From Flectonema sp. DT1601 (lineage: Eukaryota > Euglenozoa > Diplonemea > Diplonemida > Diplonemidae), in NCBI GenBank assembly GCA_964019425.1, contig OZ025804.1, forward strand, positions 620,001-684,000: a stretch of 64,000 nt of DNA, read 5' to 3'. Positions 30,356-41,015 of the stretch are shown here, in pieces. Position 1 is the stretch's first letter, and each line of letters starts with the position of its first letter. The position numbers were made by a program, and so were the translations under genes. A model generated the notes under the pieces. The model saw only the letters and a list, made by a program, of their open reading frames with translations, had not been told where the DNA came from and did not search any database.

Positions 30356-31721
30356 ATGACAGACAGCACCGGACACTTCAGATACTGCGGTCAGCTTAAG
30401 GGACACGGAGGATGGGTTACCTCCATTGCTTGTCCAATTGACGGTGGAGATATGCTTGTTTCTGGATCAAGAGGTTTGTGTTCTTTCCGATGTTGTTATT
30501 TTTAACAACTTTGAATTGGTGGTTTTCTGAAGAAGGAAAACAAACGAGAAAAACAAATAAAACAGATCGCAGTGTGATCCAGTGGACTATCGACCCTGAC
30601 CAGACCACCGGTACCTACGGATTCGCCCAGAGACGTATGGAGGGACACTCCAACTTCGTTCAGGACGTTCAGATCTCATCCGACGGTATGTTCGGACTGT
30701 CCGCGTCATGGGACGGAACCCTCCGTCTTTGGGACCTTCAGACCGGTGCCTCCACCTGCAGATTCGTCGGTCACGAGAAGGACGTCATGTCATGCGCCTT
30801 CTCCCCTGACAACCGTCAGATCATCTCTGGATCAAGAGACAAGTCCCTCAAGGTATGTTATTATTTAATAATTAAAGTTTCTGACTGATGGAGTGGTCAT
30901 CATTCAAGAATCCAACACAAAACAAACAGGTTTGGAACACCCTTGGAGAGTGCAAGTTCACCATCGACAAGCAGAGCCACAACGACTGGGTTTCATGCAC
31001 CAGATTCTCACCAAACCCACAGAACTCCCTCATCGTGTCCGCTGGATGGGACAAGACTGTTAAGGTTTGGTCCCTTGCTGACCTCTCCCTCAAGTCCAAC
31101 CTTGAAGGACACACTGAGTATGTAAAATATTTATTTAGAACGTTCATTACAGCGTTCCTTTAAAACTTCTTCGAAGTCAACACTTGTCCATTCTAATGAA
31201 GGGATGGTGATAATGTTACCCTTGAGAAACTCTAGTCTCTGAGGGAATAATGAAACAAACTAATCAACAGGTACGTCAACACCGTTACCATGTCACCAGA
31301 TGGTTCCCTGTGCGCCTCAGGAGGCAAAGACGGTACCGCCATGTTGTGGGACCTTAACAAGGGTGAGCACCTCTACTCCCTTGACGGAAGTGACGTCATC
31401 CACGAGTTGGTATTCTCACCAAACAGGTATGGATTTCTATTATTGCTTCTTATCTTTTATTGTAATTGATTAATTTGAGAAAAGGACGAAATGAAAACAT
31501 CTTAAAACAGATACTGGCTCTGTGCCGCTACCGGATCCGCAATCAAGATCTGGGACTTGGAGAGCAAGCAGACTGTTGCTGAGTTGGTACCTGAGCTTCC
31601 TGACATGGGCAGAAAGGCCATGAAGCCAGAGTGCATCTCTTTGGCCTGGTCCGCTGATGGCTCTGTCTTGTACTCTGGATACACAGACAACACCATCCGT
31701 GTCTGGGGAGTCAGCGCCTAA
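30356..31721 (+). CDS. RACK1: RACK1, copy 2
   Basis: Exons 30356-30473, 30566-30852, 30930-31117, 31271-31426 and 31511-31721 give 319 residues. It has its own N-terminus ([12 protein letters not shown] rather than [10 protein letters not shown]) and its own introns 1 and 3. Intron 2 (77 nt) is identical to copy 3, and intron 4 (84 nt) is identical in all three copies. All seven WD blades are intact, so it should be functional. Because coding exons are nearly identical, ribosomal incorporation is probably equivalent among copies. Confidence 0.93.
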
Positions 31722-32075
31722 ATATGTGTTTAGCACGTGTGGCTTGACATCATGTTTCCTATTTTCTTTTTGGTTTTTTTCTTTTCCCCCAACTTTTCAA
31801 AACTAAGAGCAGCATGCTAACAAAAGATCAACACGGACATGGGCTCCGGCGACATTGAGAAAAATAAAAAAAAAGCAGCAAAGCGAATCATTATATAAAA
31901 AAACTAAAATATCATCATCGGCATTTCATCAACTACTTTACTTATCATTGCCCCCTCTGCAGGACCAAAGGAAATTAGTAAAAGAGTCATTGTCTGAATT
32001 ATTCTTGTTCTTGTTATTGTCTTACGTAAGTTACTTCCCTCATAGCTATCAGGAGAAATAAATCAACTTAACAAC
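31722..32075. other. RACK1 copy 2-copy 3 spacer
   Basis: T-rich segment near 31765, then GCCCCCTCTGCAG ending at 31962, an acceptor-like site 113 bases before the copy 3 start. The Lys-rich frame from 31855 is not supported. Confidence 0.4.
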
Positions 32076-33458
32076 ATGTCAGAGGGTCACTTCAGATACT
32101 GCGGTCAGCTTAAGGGACACGGAGGATGGGTTACCTCCATTGCTTGTCCAATTGACAGCAGCGACATGCTTGTTTCTGGATCAAGAGGTTTGTGTTCTTT
32201 TATTTCATGTTGTTAACTTCGTCAGATGGTTCTCATCTTACAAAGTTGGATGAATTCTAATTATTAAAAACTAAACAAATAAAACAGATCGCAGTGTGAT
32301 CCAGTGGACTATCGACCCTGACCAGACCACCGGTACCTACGGATTCGCCCAGAGACGTATGGAGGGACACTCCAACTTCGTTCAGGACGTTCAGATCTCA
32401 TCCGACGGTATGTTCGGACTGTCCGCGTCATGGGACGGAACCCTCCGTCTTTGGGACCTTCAGACCGGTGCCTCCACCTGCAGATTCGTCGGTCACGAGA
32501 AGGACGTCATGTCATGCGCCTTCTCCCCTGACAACCGTCAGATCATCTCTGGATCAAGAGACAAGTCCCTCAAGGTATGTTATTATTTAATAATTAAAGT
32601 TTCTGACTGATGGAGTGGTCATCATTCAAGAATCCAACACAAAACAAACAGGTTTGGAACACCCTTGGAGAGTGCAAGTTCACCATCGACAAGCAGAGCC
32701 ACAACGACTGGGTTTCATGCACCAGATTCTCACCAAACCCACAGAACTCCCTCATCGTGTCCGCTGGATGGGACAAGACTGTTAAGGTTTGGTCCCTTGC
32801 TGACCTCTCCCTCAAGTCCAACCTTGAAGGACACACTGAGTATGTGATAACTTTTAGTATTAATATATGTACAGTTCTGTCTGAATAATTAATCCTTGCC
32901 TGTTAATGGCTATTGATTAGTTTATTGTTGATGGGGAATTATTTTACCTTTTTACGATCTCCGTATGAAGTTAGTTAAAGAACTAAATGAAACAAACCAA
33001 CCAACAGCTACGTCAACACCGTTACCATGTCACCAGATGGTTCCCTGTGCGCCTCAGGAGGCAAAGACGGTACCGCCATGTTGTGGGACCTTAACAAGGG
33101 TGAGCACCTCTACTCCCTTGACGGAAGTGACGTCATCCACGAGTTGGTATTCTCACCAAACAGGTATGGATTTCTATTATTGCTTCTTATCTTTTATTGT
33201 AATTGATTAATTTGAGAAAAGGACGAAATGAAAACATCTTAAAACAGATACTGGCTCTGTGCCGCTACCGGATCCGCAATCAAGATCTGGGACTTGGAGA
33301 GCAAGCAGACTGTTGCTGAGTTGGTACCTGAGCTTCCTGACATGGGCAGAAAGGCCATGAAGCCAGAGTGCATCTCTTTGGCCTGGTCCGCTGATGGCTC
33401 TGTCTTGTACTCTGGATACACAGACAACACCATCCGTGTCTGGGGAGTCAGCGCCTAA
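32076..33458 (+). CDS. RACK1: RACK1, copy 3
   Basis: Exons 32076-32187, 32288-32574, 32652-32839, 33008-33163 and 33248-33458 give 317 residues. It is a patchwork: exon 1 and the 100-nt intron 1 equal copy 1, exon 3 with HNDW/WDKT and intron 2 equal copy 2, intron 3 begins like copy 1 (GTATGTGATAACTTTTA) and then diverges. Seven WD blades intact. The pattern is best explained by gene conversion or unequal crossing-over between copies 1 and 2. Confidence 0.93.
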
Positions 33459-33832
33459 ATATGCCCGTCATACAAAGAGTGCTTCCTTCGCAAGAAAAGC
33501 TAACGCAGTGCCCTTTATCATTTTCTCCAAAATAGCTGGGAATTAAAAAAATCGAAAAAATCGAAAAAAAATTATCAAAAAACCGTAAAAAAAAAAAAAA
33601 AAGTTGATGTAGAAAAAAAAATTCAGCCGGGAAAGAAAAGAAAAACCAATAGTTGACCGATGTTTTGCTGACTGACTTGGCTTTCTATTCGCACCTTCAT
33701 CACTACAGTTCATGTTTCCCTACCAGGTCACTTCAACTCATTAACTTTATTAAAATTCCTTAAAACTGTAATTATTATTTTAGTCTTGACTACCATAATC
33801 ACCCCCCCAAACAGAGTATCGATTGGGTAAGG
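33459..33832. other. Intergenic
   Basis: Contains short ATCGAAAAA repeats near 33550 and an A run. No gene or RNA identified. Confidence 0.5.
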
Positions 33833-35494
33833 ATGGCAGGCGGTTCTAAAACGCAAAACTCTGCGAACCTAAAGTTGAAAGGTGGGCGTCATAGCCGGTT
33901 CAGCAGCAGGTCCACACCATGGGCACCTGGACCAATGCCCCAACTGTCACCTCTTCCAAGTTGGGCTTCGAAAAGGTACAAAGTAACGGAAAACCTTGGA
34001 GAGATGCTTGATGAAGAAATACCTGAGTTTGTGGCACACATGTCTCTTACTAAAGAAGAAGATGCGGCGAGGGCAAACTTTTCTGAAGCCGTTGAGAAAG
34101 TTACGAGTGATCTTTGGCCGAAATCAGAACTAAAAGTATTCGGATCCTGGTCTACAGATTCCTGCCTACCGACTTCGGATATTGATTTCACCCTATGCGG
34201 AGTTGAGTCTTCTGAAGCAACCAAATTAAGTGAAGCTCTAGAAGAAGCTGGATTCTCAACAAACTTAATTACTAATACAAAAGTCCCTCTTGTCAGACTG
34301 GTAGATGACGCATCGGGTGTAAATGCTGATATATCTTTCAACATGGCACATGCTGCAGCATCAGCCATGAACATGAGAAAATTACTTGAGAAATATCCTC
34401 TAGCCAGGCCTTTAATAATGATTTTAAAGTCAGTTTTACGATTAAATAATTTAAACGAATTGTACACAGGTGGATTGAGTAGTTATTCATTGTCATTAAT
34501 GGTTGTCTTTTATTTAAAACACTGTAGTGGTGCTCAAGCTATTGATACTGATAGTAAGTCAACAAGTGATGATGATGAGAATAGCAGCGAGGAACCAAAA
34601 GACTCAGGTAGTTCAGATACGTCGGATCAGCAGCTTTCATTTAAGGGAGTTGGTAATTATCTTCTTGGATTTTTAGATTATTATGGACTTGATCCTCAGA
34701 TACCATCAACAATTGATTTCACATCGTCATCTCTGTCACTTCACAGTGGATTTATCGATCGAATTGGAGGTTCAACCTTATCTCTCTCTATTGAGGATCC
34801 TCTTTGTCTTGGTATGTTTTTTTTTTTTTTTGCATTTAACAAGTATTGTAAGAACGAAAAATAATGTTGGGCAGCACACGTAAACCTCCTTTAGCTTTAT
34901 CAGTTTAAGTCGGTTCACGGGTTTCGTGACACAAACAAAAAAATTACACTACTTTTTTCTGTATAGTTTAAGAAAAAGCCAATTCTTTTTTATTTTTATT
35001 TTAGTGTTTCAACAAAAACCAACAACAACAACAACAACAAAACAGATAATGACGTAGCCAGAGGATCATTTCGCATGAATGAGGTCCGACTGGCATTCAC
35101 ATCAACACTCAGAGGTCTTAAGTGGTATCACCACTGCGCTACAATGTTTAACGACAGCAAGGCATATGCTCTTGCACCTCCACCGTCAACTCCGTTGATC
35201 GCGATTTTCGGATGTAGTCCACGAGACTTATACCTAACTGACCAAATTAGTTGGAATGCCTTCGCACAGACTATGCTACCACCACAAGATGTAAACGTAT
35301 TAAGTGTTGTTCACAGTGGTAATTATAATACTTTCTATAATCAAAATGTGTCTCCTGTCGCTGCTGCGTCTGGGAGAGGTTATCACCAAAATAACCGAAA
35401 TGCTAACAGAAAAAATACATCAGCGACACAGCTTTCATCGAACATTCACAATACGAATTGGAGAACAGACCAACCCTTGTCGGATACAAGTTAG
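33833..35494 (+). CDS. TRF4/PAPD5-type noncanonical poly(A) polymerase / nucleotidyltransferase
   Basis: Exons 33833-34811 and 35046-35494 give 475 residues. The Pol-beta-type catalytic core reads FGSWSTDSCLPTSDIDF (GS motif and the D-x-D pair), with the third acidic residue in ADISFN. The PAP-associated region includes RPLIMILKSVLRLNNLNELYTGGLSSYSL and, across the intron, PLCL|DNDVARGSF, matching the PLxPxNDVGRxS of TRF4-like enzymes. An acidic Ser/Asp insert (about 240-265) interrupts the central domain. These enzymes add short A tails for nuclear RNA surveillance (TRAMP) or uridylate RNAs in some protists. The C-terminus is Asn-rich and disordered. The intron ends in ACAAC repeats and CAG. 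It contains a segment resembling 53178-53330. Confidence 0.85.
34862..34999 (+). repeat. Dispersed ~140-bp segment inside the TRF4-like gene intron
   Basis: ATGTTGGGCAGCACACGTAA, CTTTAGCTTT, a CACTACTTTTTT-like stretch and AAGCCAATTCTTTT occur in the same order as at 53178-53330, with moderate divergence. It could be an old mobile element or a noncoding RNA with two loci. Confidence 0.4.
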
Positions 35495-37103
35495 AAACAT
35501 TAAATGAGACTGGTCATCAATAATAGTGATGTGGCTCATGTAAATGTCACATCGGACGTGAGTACTGAGGACTCGATTGAAAGGGTCGAATCCTTGTATC
35601 GATTGTGATGGGAGTCAAGAAAAAAGCAAAAAAAAAAAAAAAAAACAAAAAAAAACAAAGAGGGACGTAATCTCTCTCTCTCCTTTTTTATTGTTTTTTT
35701 TTATTTATTTTTTTTATTTCTGAGAAGAGAAAATCTTTTTTTTTTTTTTTTTTTTTTTTTTGGCTTATTTCATGACACGGTTCATGGCAGTTCCAGGGCA
35801 AAGAAGAAAAAAAACAAAAACAAACAAAACACACACACTGGCTGGTATTCACTAATGTATTTCTAGCGAAAAACGTTGAACTCACCCTCCAAGCAGGAGC
35901 ATCCGATAAACAAAAAAAAAAAAAAAAAAAGAAACAAAAAGAAAGAAATAATTATAGCATTATATAATAAAGGGAAGTTCTCTCCTTTTCCCCAAATTTC
36001 CCCTTCCCTTATCAGACTACAGTAGCAACAATTGTTGGGTTGTGGTGTTTAGTTAAGTGTTCGTTATCACATCATTTTTTTGTAAGAAAAAAAAAAAAAA
36101 AAAAACTTTTTAGAAAAAAAAACCGAAGAGAAAAAAAAAAACAACAAAAAAAAAAAAAAAAAAAAAAACCAACCCCTAGCCAGGGGAGTCTTTCCACAAA
36201 CAACAGGAAATCGTTAAAAAAAAAAAAAAAAAAAAAAAAAACTTCTTTGCACCTTTTAATCTTAACGTTGATAGAGAAAATCTGTGCTTTAAAAATATAA
36301 GTGTAAAATCTTAACAACGAAAAGTTACTCTATGACTAGATTGCAGTGAGCTCTGGCACCACTACTACTAATACAAGCCGAGACCACTATCAATCACCAC
36401 CCGGAATAACTACAACAAAAAAAAACCATACAAAAAAAAAAAAAAAAAAAAAGCAGCAGGAAAATTTAGAAAAAAAAAATGTTACCTTAGAGAAAGCATA
36501 TAAATATGGAATTACCACTTGCCTTTTTGAATTTTGTTTAAAAAATAAATAAAAAAAATAGCGTGTTTTAAAAGTTGAGTACTTCAGTTCTTCTTCATTT
36601 TTCAGTTAGAGTCGAATTCTTAGGGGAGGTGTCGCCACAGCGATCTTGAAACTAAATTGATAAATGCATGTTAGATCAAACTTAAGGAAGAGTTATTTTT
36701 GTCTTTTTCATTTTTTAAGTGTTCTGGGGAACTACTTTCTAAGTGTTCTGGGGAAAACAAAAACAAAAACAAAAAAAAACTACAAAAAAAAAAAAAAAAA
36801 CAAGAAAAACAAAAAAAACTACCAAAGCAACTTTTTTTTGGTTTAAAATGCAAAAAAAAAAAAAATAAAATAAAAAAAAATCTCTTCAAAGGAAATTTAA
36901 AAAAAACTCATTCATCTGGGGGGAGTATTATTCTGTACTGCCAGCCCGCACCCTCAGGAATGTGCGTATTTCTAAAAAAAAAAAAAAAAACAAACCACTT
37001 CAGATTTTACCTTTTATTTCGTTGAACAGACAGAATCCTGTCGCACGGATAAGTCAAAAAAAAAGAACTGTGGAATATCAGCTTTCAATCTGAAAAAAAA
37101 AAA
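35495..37103. other. Gene-free, homopolymer-rich stretch
   Basis: Many A or T runs, up to ~28 bases. Frames here are poly-Lys or poly-Phe artefacts. AAGTGTTCTGGGGAA occurs twice in tandem (36716-36750). No RNA gene recognised. Confidence 0.5.
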
Positions 37104-37214
37104 GGGAAAACCCCTAATTCCACAAAAATAGTTTGCGAAATCGCCAACTCATCACAAAAATTTTAACCGCTCGAAACAACCCAACATGACGGGAGAATTT
37201 TCAGAATTTTCTGA

Positions 37215-37286
37215 GCTCCAGTGGTCTACTGGTTATGACCGCCGAATCATGACCCGGAGGTCTCGGGTTCGAACCCCGTGACATCC
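37215..37286 (+). pseudogene. tRNA-like sequence (degenerate tRNA or SINE head)
   Basis: Box A TGGTCTACTGG at 37222 and box B GGTTCGAACCC at 37266 are well formed and 33 bases apart. A 4-bp D stem (GGTC/GACC) and a T stem of four G-C pairs fold. The anticodon region reads ATCATGA, compatible with CAT, but its stem has mismatches and the acceptor ends (GCTCCAG and GACATCC) do not pair. A T run follows at 37287. A working tRNA is unlikely; a pol III-promoted SINE head inside the element fits better. Confidence 0.45.
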
Positions 37287-37960
37287 TTTTTTCTCTTTTT
37301 CGTAATGACGGAAAATGTGACCAAAACATAGTCAAAGGGCGGATTGATCACCTACTGGTCGAGTTGAGACATATTCCCGTTGCAATAAATCACCAAGACC
37401 CCTCCCGTGTGATCGATCACTTTAAAATGTTACTGTGCAGTTCACCAGTGAGACTAAGACCTCCAACCAAAATTCACCAGACTTCAAGTTCCAAATTAGG
37501 TAATTTTTGTCAGGCATATTCGAACCATCGACAACAGAAATTCTCACGTTAGTAAAAGCCTTTAGAAATGTGGCTTAACGATCCTCATCATCGATTTAGG
37601 TTCGTGACTCAGAAGCCTTCGTCATGTGGCCCTCCTCCCAGTCAAACTCCCAACATGACTGGTGTCTCCAAACGAGGGGTCGAGCCGAAGCCCGTTTGTC
37701 GCCGGAATCGGAAAAGCCACGAGTCCGAAAGGACCCTAACCTCCGAAGAGGCAGCTGCCGTTCCCCCATCATTGGATAAGTAAAGCGACGATAAGAGTAG
37801 TGGTATTTCATTGTTGGTAAACCTCCCACCTATAACTACACCCGACTAGAGTCAAAAACGCTGACAGTTTCAAGTCCGTTCCCTTGACTGCTGTTCGCCA
37901 GATAGTAGGTAGGGGCAGAAGGAATCTCATTGGTCCATTCATGCGCGTCTTTAATTAGAA

Positions 37961-37992
<32 letters not shown>

Positions 37993-38080
37993 CAGTTGCA
38001 AATTTGTTTTTACAGGTTGGACTTTGTACGGGACAGGCGGGCTTTTATTAGGGGCTCCCCCCCCCTTGGGGGGGGTTGGG

Positions 38081-38126
38081 GGGGGGCTTGCGTCCCGCCA
38101 AGAATTTGGCGGACGCAAGCCCCCCT
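38081..38126. repeat. Strong GC hairpin, ~20-bp stem
   Basis: GGGGGGCTTGCGTCC-CGCCAA pairs with TTGGCG-GACGCAAGCCCCCC around a five-base loop, with one bulge. It is preceded by a C/G homopolymer tract (38057-38080). The most stable fold in the window; inside the noncoding GGGAAAACC element. Confidence 0.7.
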
Positions 38127-38192
38127 TGCACTCTTCCCAGCTTAGTAGGCTAAAAAACAAAAAACCCGCCGCAAGCCAAATTTTTGGGTCAA

Positions 38193-38202
38193 GTTCGAGT
38201 CC
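38193..38202 (+). other. Isolated B-box-like motif
   Basis: GTTCGAGTCC followed 12 bases later by a T run. The upstream AGCTTAGTAGG at ~38139 resembles a box A. The intervening sequence does not fold as a tRNA. Probably another tRNA-derived relic. Confidence 0.3.
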
Positions 38203-38273
38203 TGGTGGACAACTTTTTTTTGTAGGGAGTTGGCGATTTCGCAAACTATTTTTGTTGAATTAGAGGTTTTCCC

Positions 38274-38302
38274 AAAAAAAAAAAAAAAAAAAAAAAAAAC
38301 AA

Positions 38303-38346
<44 letters not shown>

Positions 38347-39324
38347 CCTGAATCTTCTACTACTATATGAGTTCTTACGAGATGTCATAGGCGACACCAT
38401 TTTATCATCGGCTTCCAGATCATCTCAAGAGTAATTTGTGGTGAGGGTTTTAGTGGCTTACCACCCACGTCCGTATTTTCCCCTACTGTCTCCAACTTCC
38501 TTTTTTTTTTTTTTTTTTTTGTTTGTTGTATTATTTATGGCACATTTGATTATGGTTTTTTAGTGCACAAAAAATGGGGGAAAAAAAAAAAAAAAAAAAA
38601 AAATTAAACAAAAGTGTTTTATATTTTACCTACCGATTTATATAAGTACAATCGACGAAAATCTTTTTTATAAATATTTCTTTTGTAGACCCAGGCAACC
38701 CTGAACTTTGATAAAACCGCATGCTTGTTCAAACGAGAAAAAAAAATCAAATTATTGAGAGGGGTTGTTTGGGGAGAAAGGGAAAAAAAAAAAAAAAAAA
38801 AAAAAACAAAAGAAGAGAGCGAACTTATGTTAATTTTTGTTTCCATATGTTGTAATGTCCCCTTCCCCCGTTTTCCCGGCGAAATTGATTTTTAATATAA
38901 TTACCTCAGTTACAGATTCGTTTAGCTACCCAATCCCGTTTTCCATCTTTTTTTTTTCTTTCTTTTTTTCTCTCTTTATTTTATCAATTTCTTTTTTTTT
39001 CCCCTCCCCATGTTTTAAAAACCTGCTGAACAATCAGAAAAAAAAAAAAAAAAAGAAGGAAAATAAAAGTTAAAAAAAAACATAGTTCACTCTTGTCGTA
39101 TGGTAACAATGGAAAAAAAAGAAGAATCGTTCGTCCCCCCTCAATCGGAATACAACTCATACCACTCATAGTCACGAGTAAGTTAACTAGCGTCGGAATA
39201 ACGTTAAACGAGTAAAGTAAACGAATTTCATGTTTTTGCAAACGACGTGTTTAGCCTTTTGTGACACTGGGTTTGTTGTATTCGCAGATGAACTATTTCC
39301 CTTCCTTCTCCCGAAAAAGAAAGT

Positions 39325-39359
<35 letters not shown>

Positions 39360-40547
39360 ATCAATGGAAGTATGTTTTTATGGTAATTTTTTGATTATTT
39401 CTTTATTTTTTTTCCCCCATACCCTGTTTTCCCTTTTTTTTTCTATTCATCGTCGCTCTTTCTTTTCTTCCCCTCACTTTTTTTTTATATTTTTTTTTTT
39501 ATTTTTATTTACTAGGGTTATACTTTTTTAACAAGCAGGTAGCGATCAGCTACTTGCTGTGATTCTTAAGGTCTTCAGCAATTACTAGGGTTTGAGACAC
39601 AAAAAAAAGAAAGAAAAAATAACAGAAAAGAAAACGAGCGACCTTTGTCGACTTACGTTAATTGGTATCATCGTTGCGCTTCACATCCGACACATCATTG
39701 CGTTTGTTAGTTTCAGTACTGCATTGAAAGCTATTCTTTTTTTTTTTCCCCCTCTCTCTTCTTTTTCTTCCCGTGTTTTTTTTTTCCCTTTTTTTTTTTT
39801 CTCTCTTTTTTTTCCGTTCGTTACTCAGCTTCTATGCATCGAAACAAAAAATTTGAAAGAAAAAAAAAAAAAAATGTGATGTTGGAAGGGTTTTCCAATT
39901 CCGTCAAAAATCATTTTTTTTTCCCCCCCTCCACTGTACTTTTTTTTTCCTAACTTTTTTTTTCTTTTTTTCTTTTTTTTCTTTGCTGATGTTATTCGGA
40001 TTCTGGTGCGCACGCGTGACCAAAAAAAAAAAAAAAAAAACGCGAAACGAAAGAAGGAAAAAAAAAAAAAAAAAAAAAAGGACTTCTTCTTCTTCTTCCT
40101 CCTCCAACAAGATTTAAAAAAAAAAAAAAAGGGGGAGTTTTAATCACTTAACTTAACAAACTACGGAAAAAAAAAAAAAGTATCATCATCTTAATTTCTT
40201 TTTCCCCCCTTCTAAACAAACGAGTGTAACCGCACTGCATTGCTCCTTCTTTTGTCGGCATTGAGACGAAATTCTTTTTTTTCGTGAACAGTTCGTACTC
40301 TCCACACGAAAATCTACATCAACAGCCAACGTATGGAAACTTGTGTTGGTACTACTGTTTGCACATTTTTCTGTAAAACGAGATTTGCTTTAACAGCACT
40401 ATTTATTGACGTTATAAATTTGAGACTTTACATAATTCTGTTGATAGACGTCATCATCAGCTGTTATGTTTTCCTTTTTTTTTTGGAAGGCTGCTGGACT
40501 TCGTGGGAAAAAAATCAAAAAAAAAAATCCACAAGTCTGGTGCCATT
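38274..40547. other. Gene-free, homopolymer-rich stretch
   Basis: A CA microsatellite at 38301-38316 within long A runs; T run of 34 near 39325; many CT-rich tracts. All frames are low complexity. No gene supported. Confidence 0.5.
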
Positions 40548-40697
40548 ATCACCTCGCGGAAATTCAGTAGTGCTGCTGCTACGAAGCTCGTAGTTGGGTT
40601 GGCTTCCTCGGTGGTAGCTCTCGTACTGACTGGGAGTCACTATTGTTGAATATTACAACCCTCGTTGTATCAAAGACTTGTGCTCTATTAATGTAGA
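40548..40697 (+). pseudogene. 18S rRNA-like fragment, copy 1
   Basis: CGCGGAAATTCAG then GCTGCTGCTACGAAGCTCGTAGTTGGG resembles the 18S segment leading into the V4 region, where AAGCTCGTAGTTGG is a nearly universal motif. The ~120 bases that follow are ~93% identical to 58969-59085, but I cannot match them to a known V4. GGGTTG and CAACCC about 70 bases apart could pair in both copies. It is either a dispersed rDNA-derived fragment or a structured RNA that shares this motif. Confidence 0.45.
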
Positions 40698-41015
40698 ATA
40701 AACAAAAAAGAAAAAAACCACACGATGTTGAGCAAATTTATTACTGCATGCACTTTAACAAAAAAAAAAAAAAAAAAAAAAGAAGGGAGGGGGGAGGAAA
40801 AGAAGAAGAAAATAACAAAAAAAGAAAAGAACACGAAAAAAAAAAAAAAAAATGAAACACATCTTCACCCGTTGGAAAAAGTCAATTCAAAAGTATAAAG
40901 TTGTGTTTTAGTCTTCATTATATCTTTATTTTCCTAACAGGACAAATCTACACATTTTTTCTTAAAGACGTGGGAAAAACGAAACAAAATAACAACAAGA
41001 CAGCAGATCGATCGT
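40698..41015. other. Intergenic with acceptor-like site before the phosphatase gene
   Basis: A-rich first half. TATCTTTATTTTCCTAACAG ends at 40940, 76 bases before the PP2C start codon, and is a candidate trans-splice or 5' UTR acceptor. Confidence 0.4.

Larger units (their letters stand above)
37104..38273. mobile_element. Noncoding element with 47-bp terminal inverted repeats (GGGAAAACC ends)
   Basis: Left end 37104-37150 and right end 38227-38273 are inverted copies with about four mismatches, starting GGGAAAACC and running through ATAGTTTGCGAAATCGCCAA. Both ends abut A runs (nine or more A on each side), which would be compatible with a 9-bp Mutator-style target duplication but cannot prove it. 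The ends match those of 48693-49835, which carries a Mutator-type transposase, so this is likely a nonautonomous relative. The ~1.1-kb interior is GC-richer than its surroundings and contains a tRNA-like piece, a second B-box-like site and a strong hairpin. No open frame is credible. Confidence 0.8.

Noticed and set aside
37215-37286. Functional tRNA-Met
   Set aside because: Box A and B are good and CAT can be placed in the anticodon position, but acceptor and anticodon stems do not pair. Called tRNA-like only.
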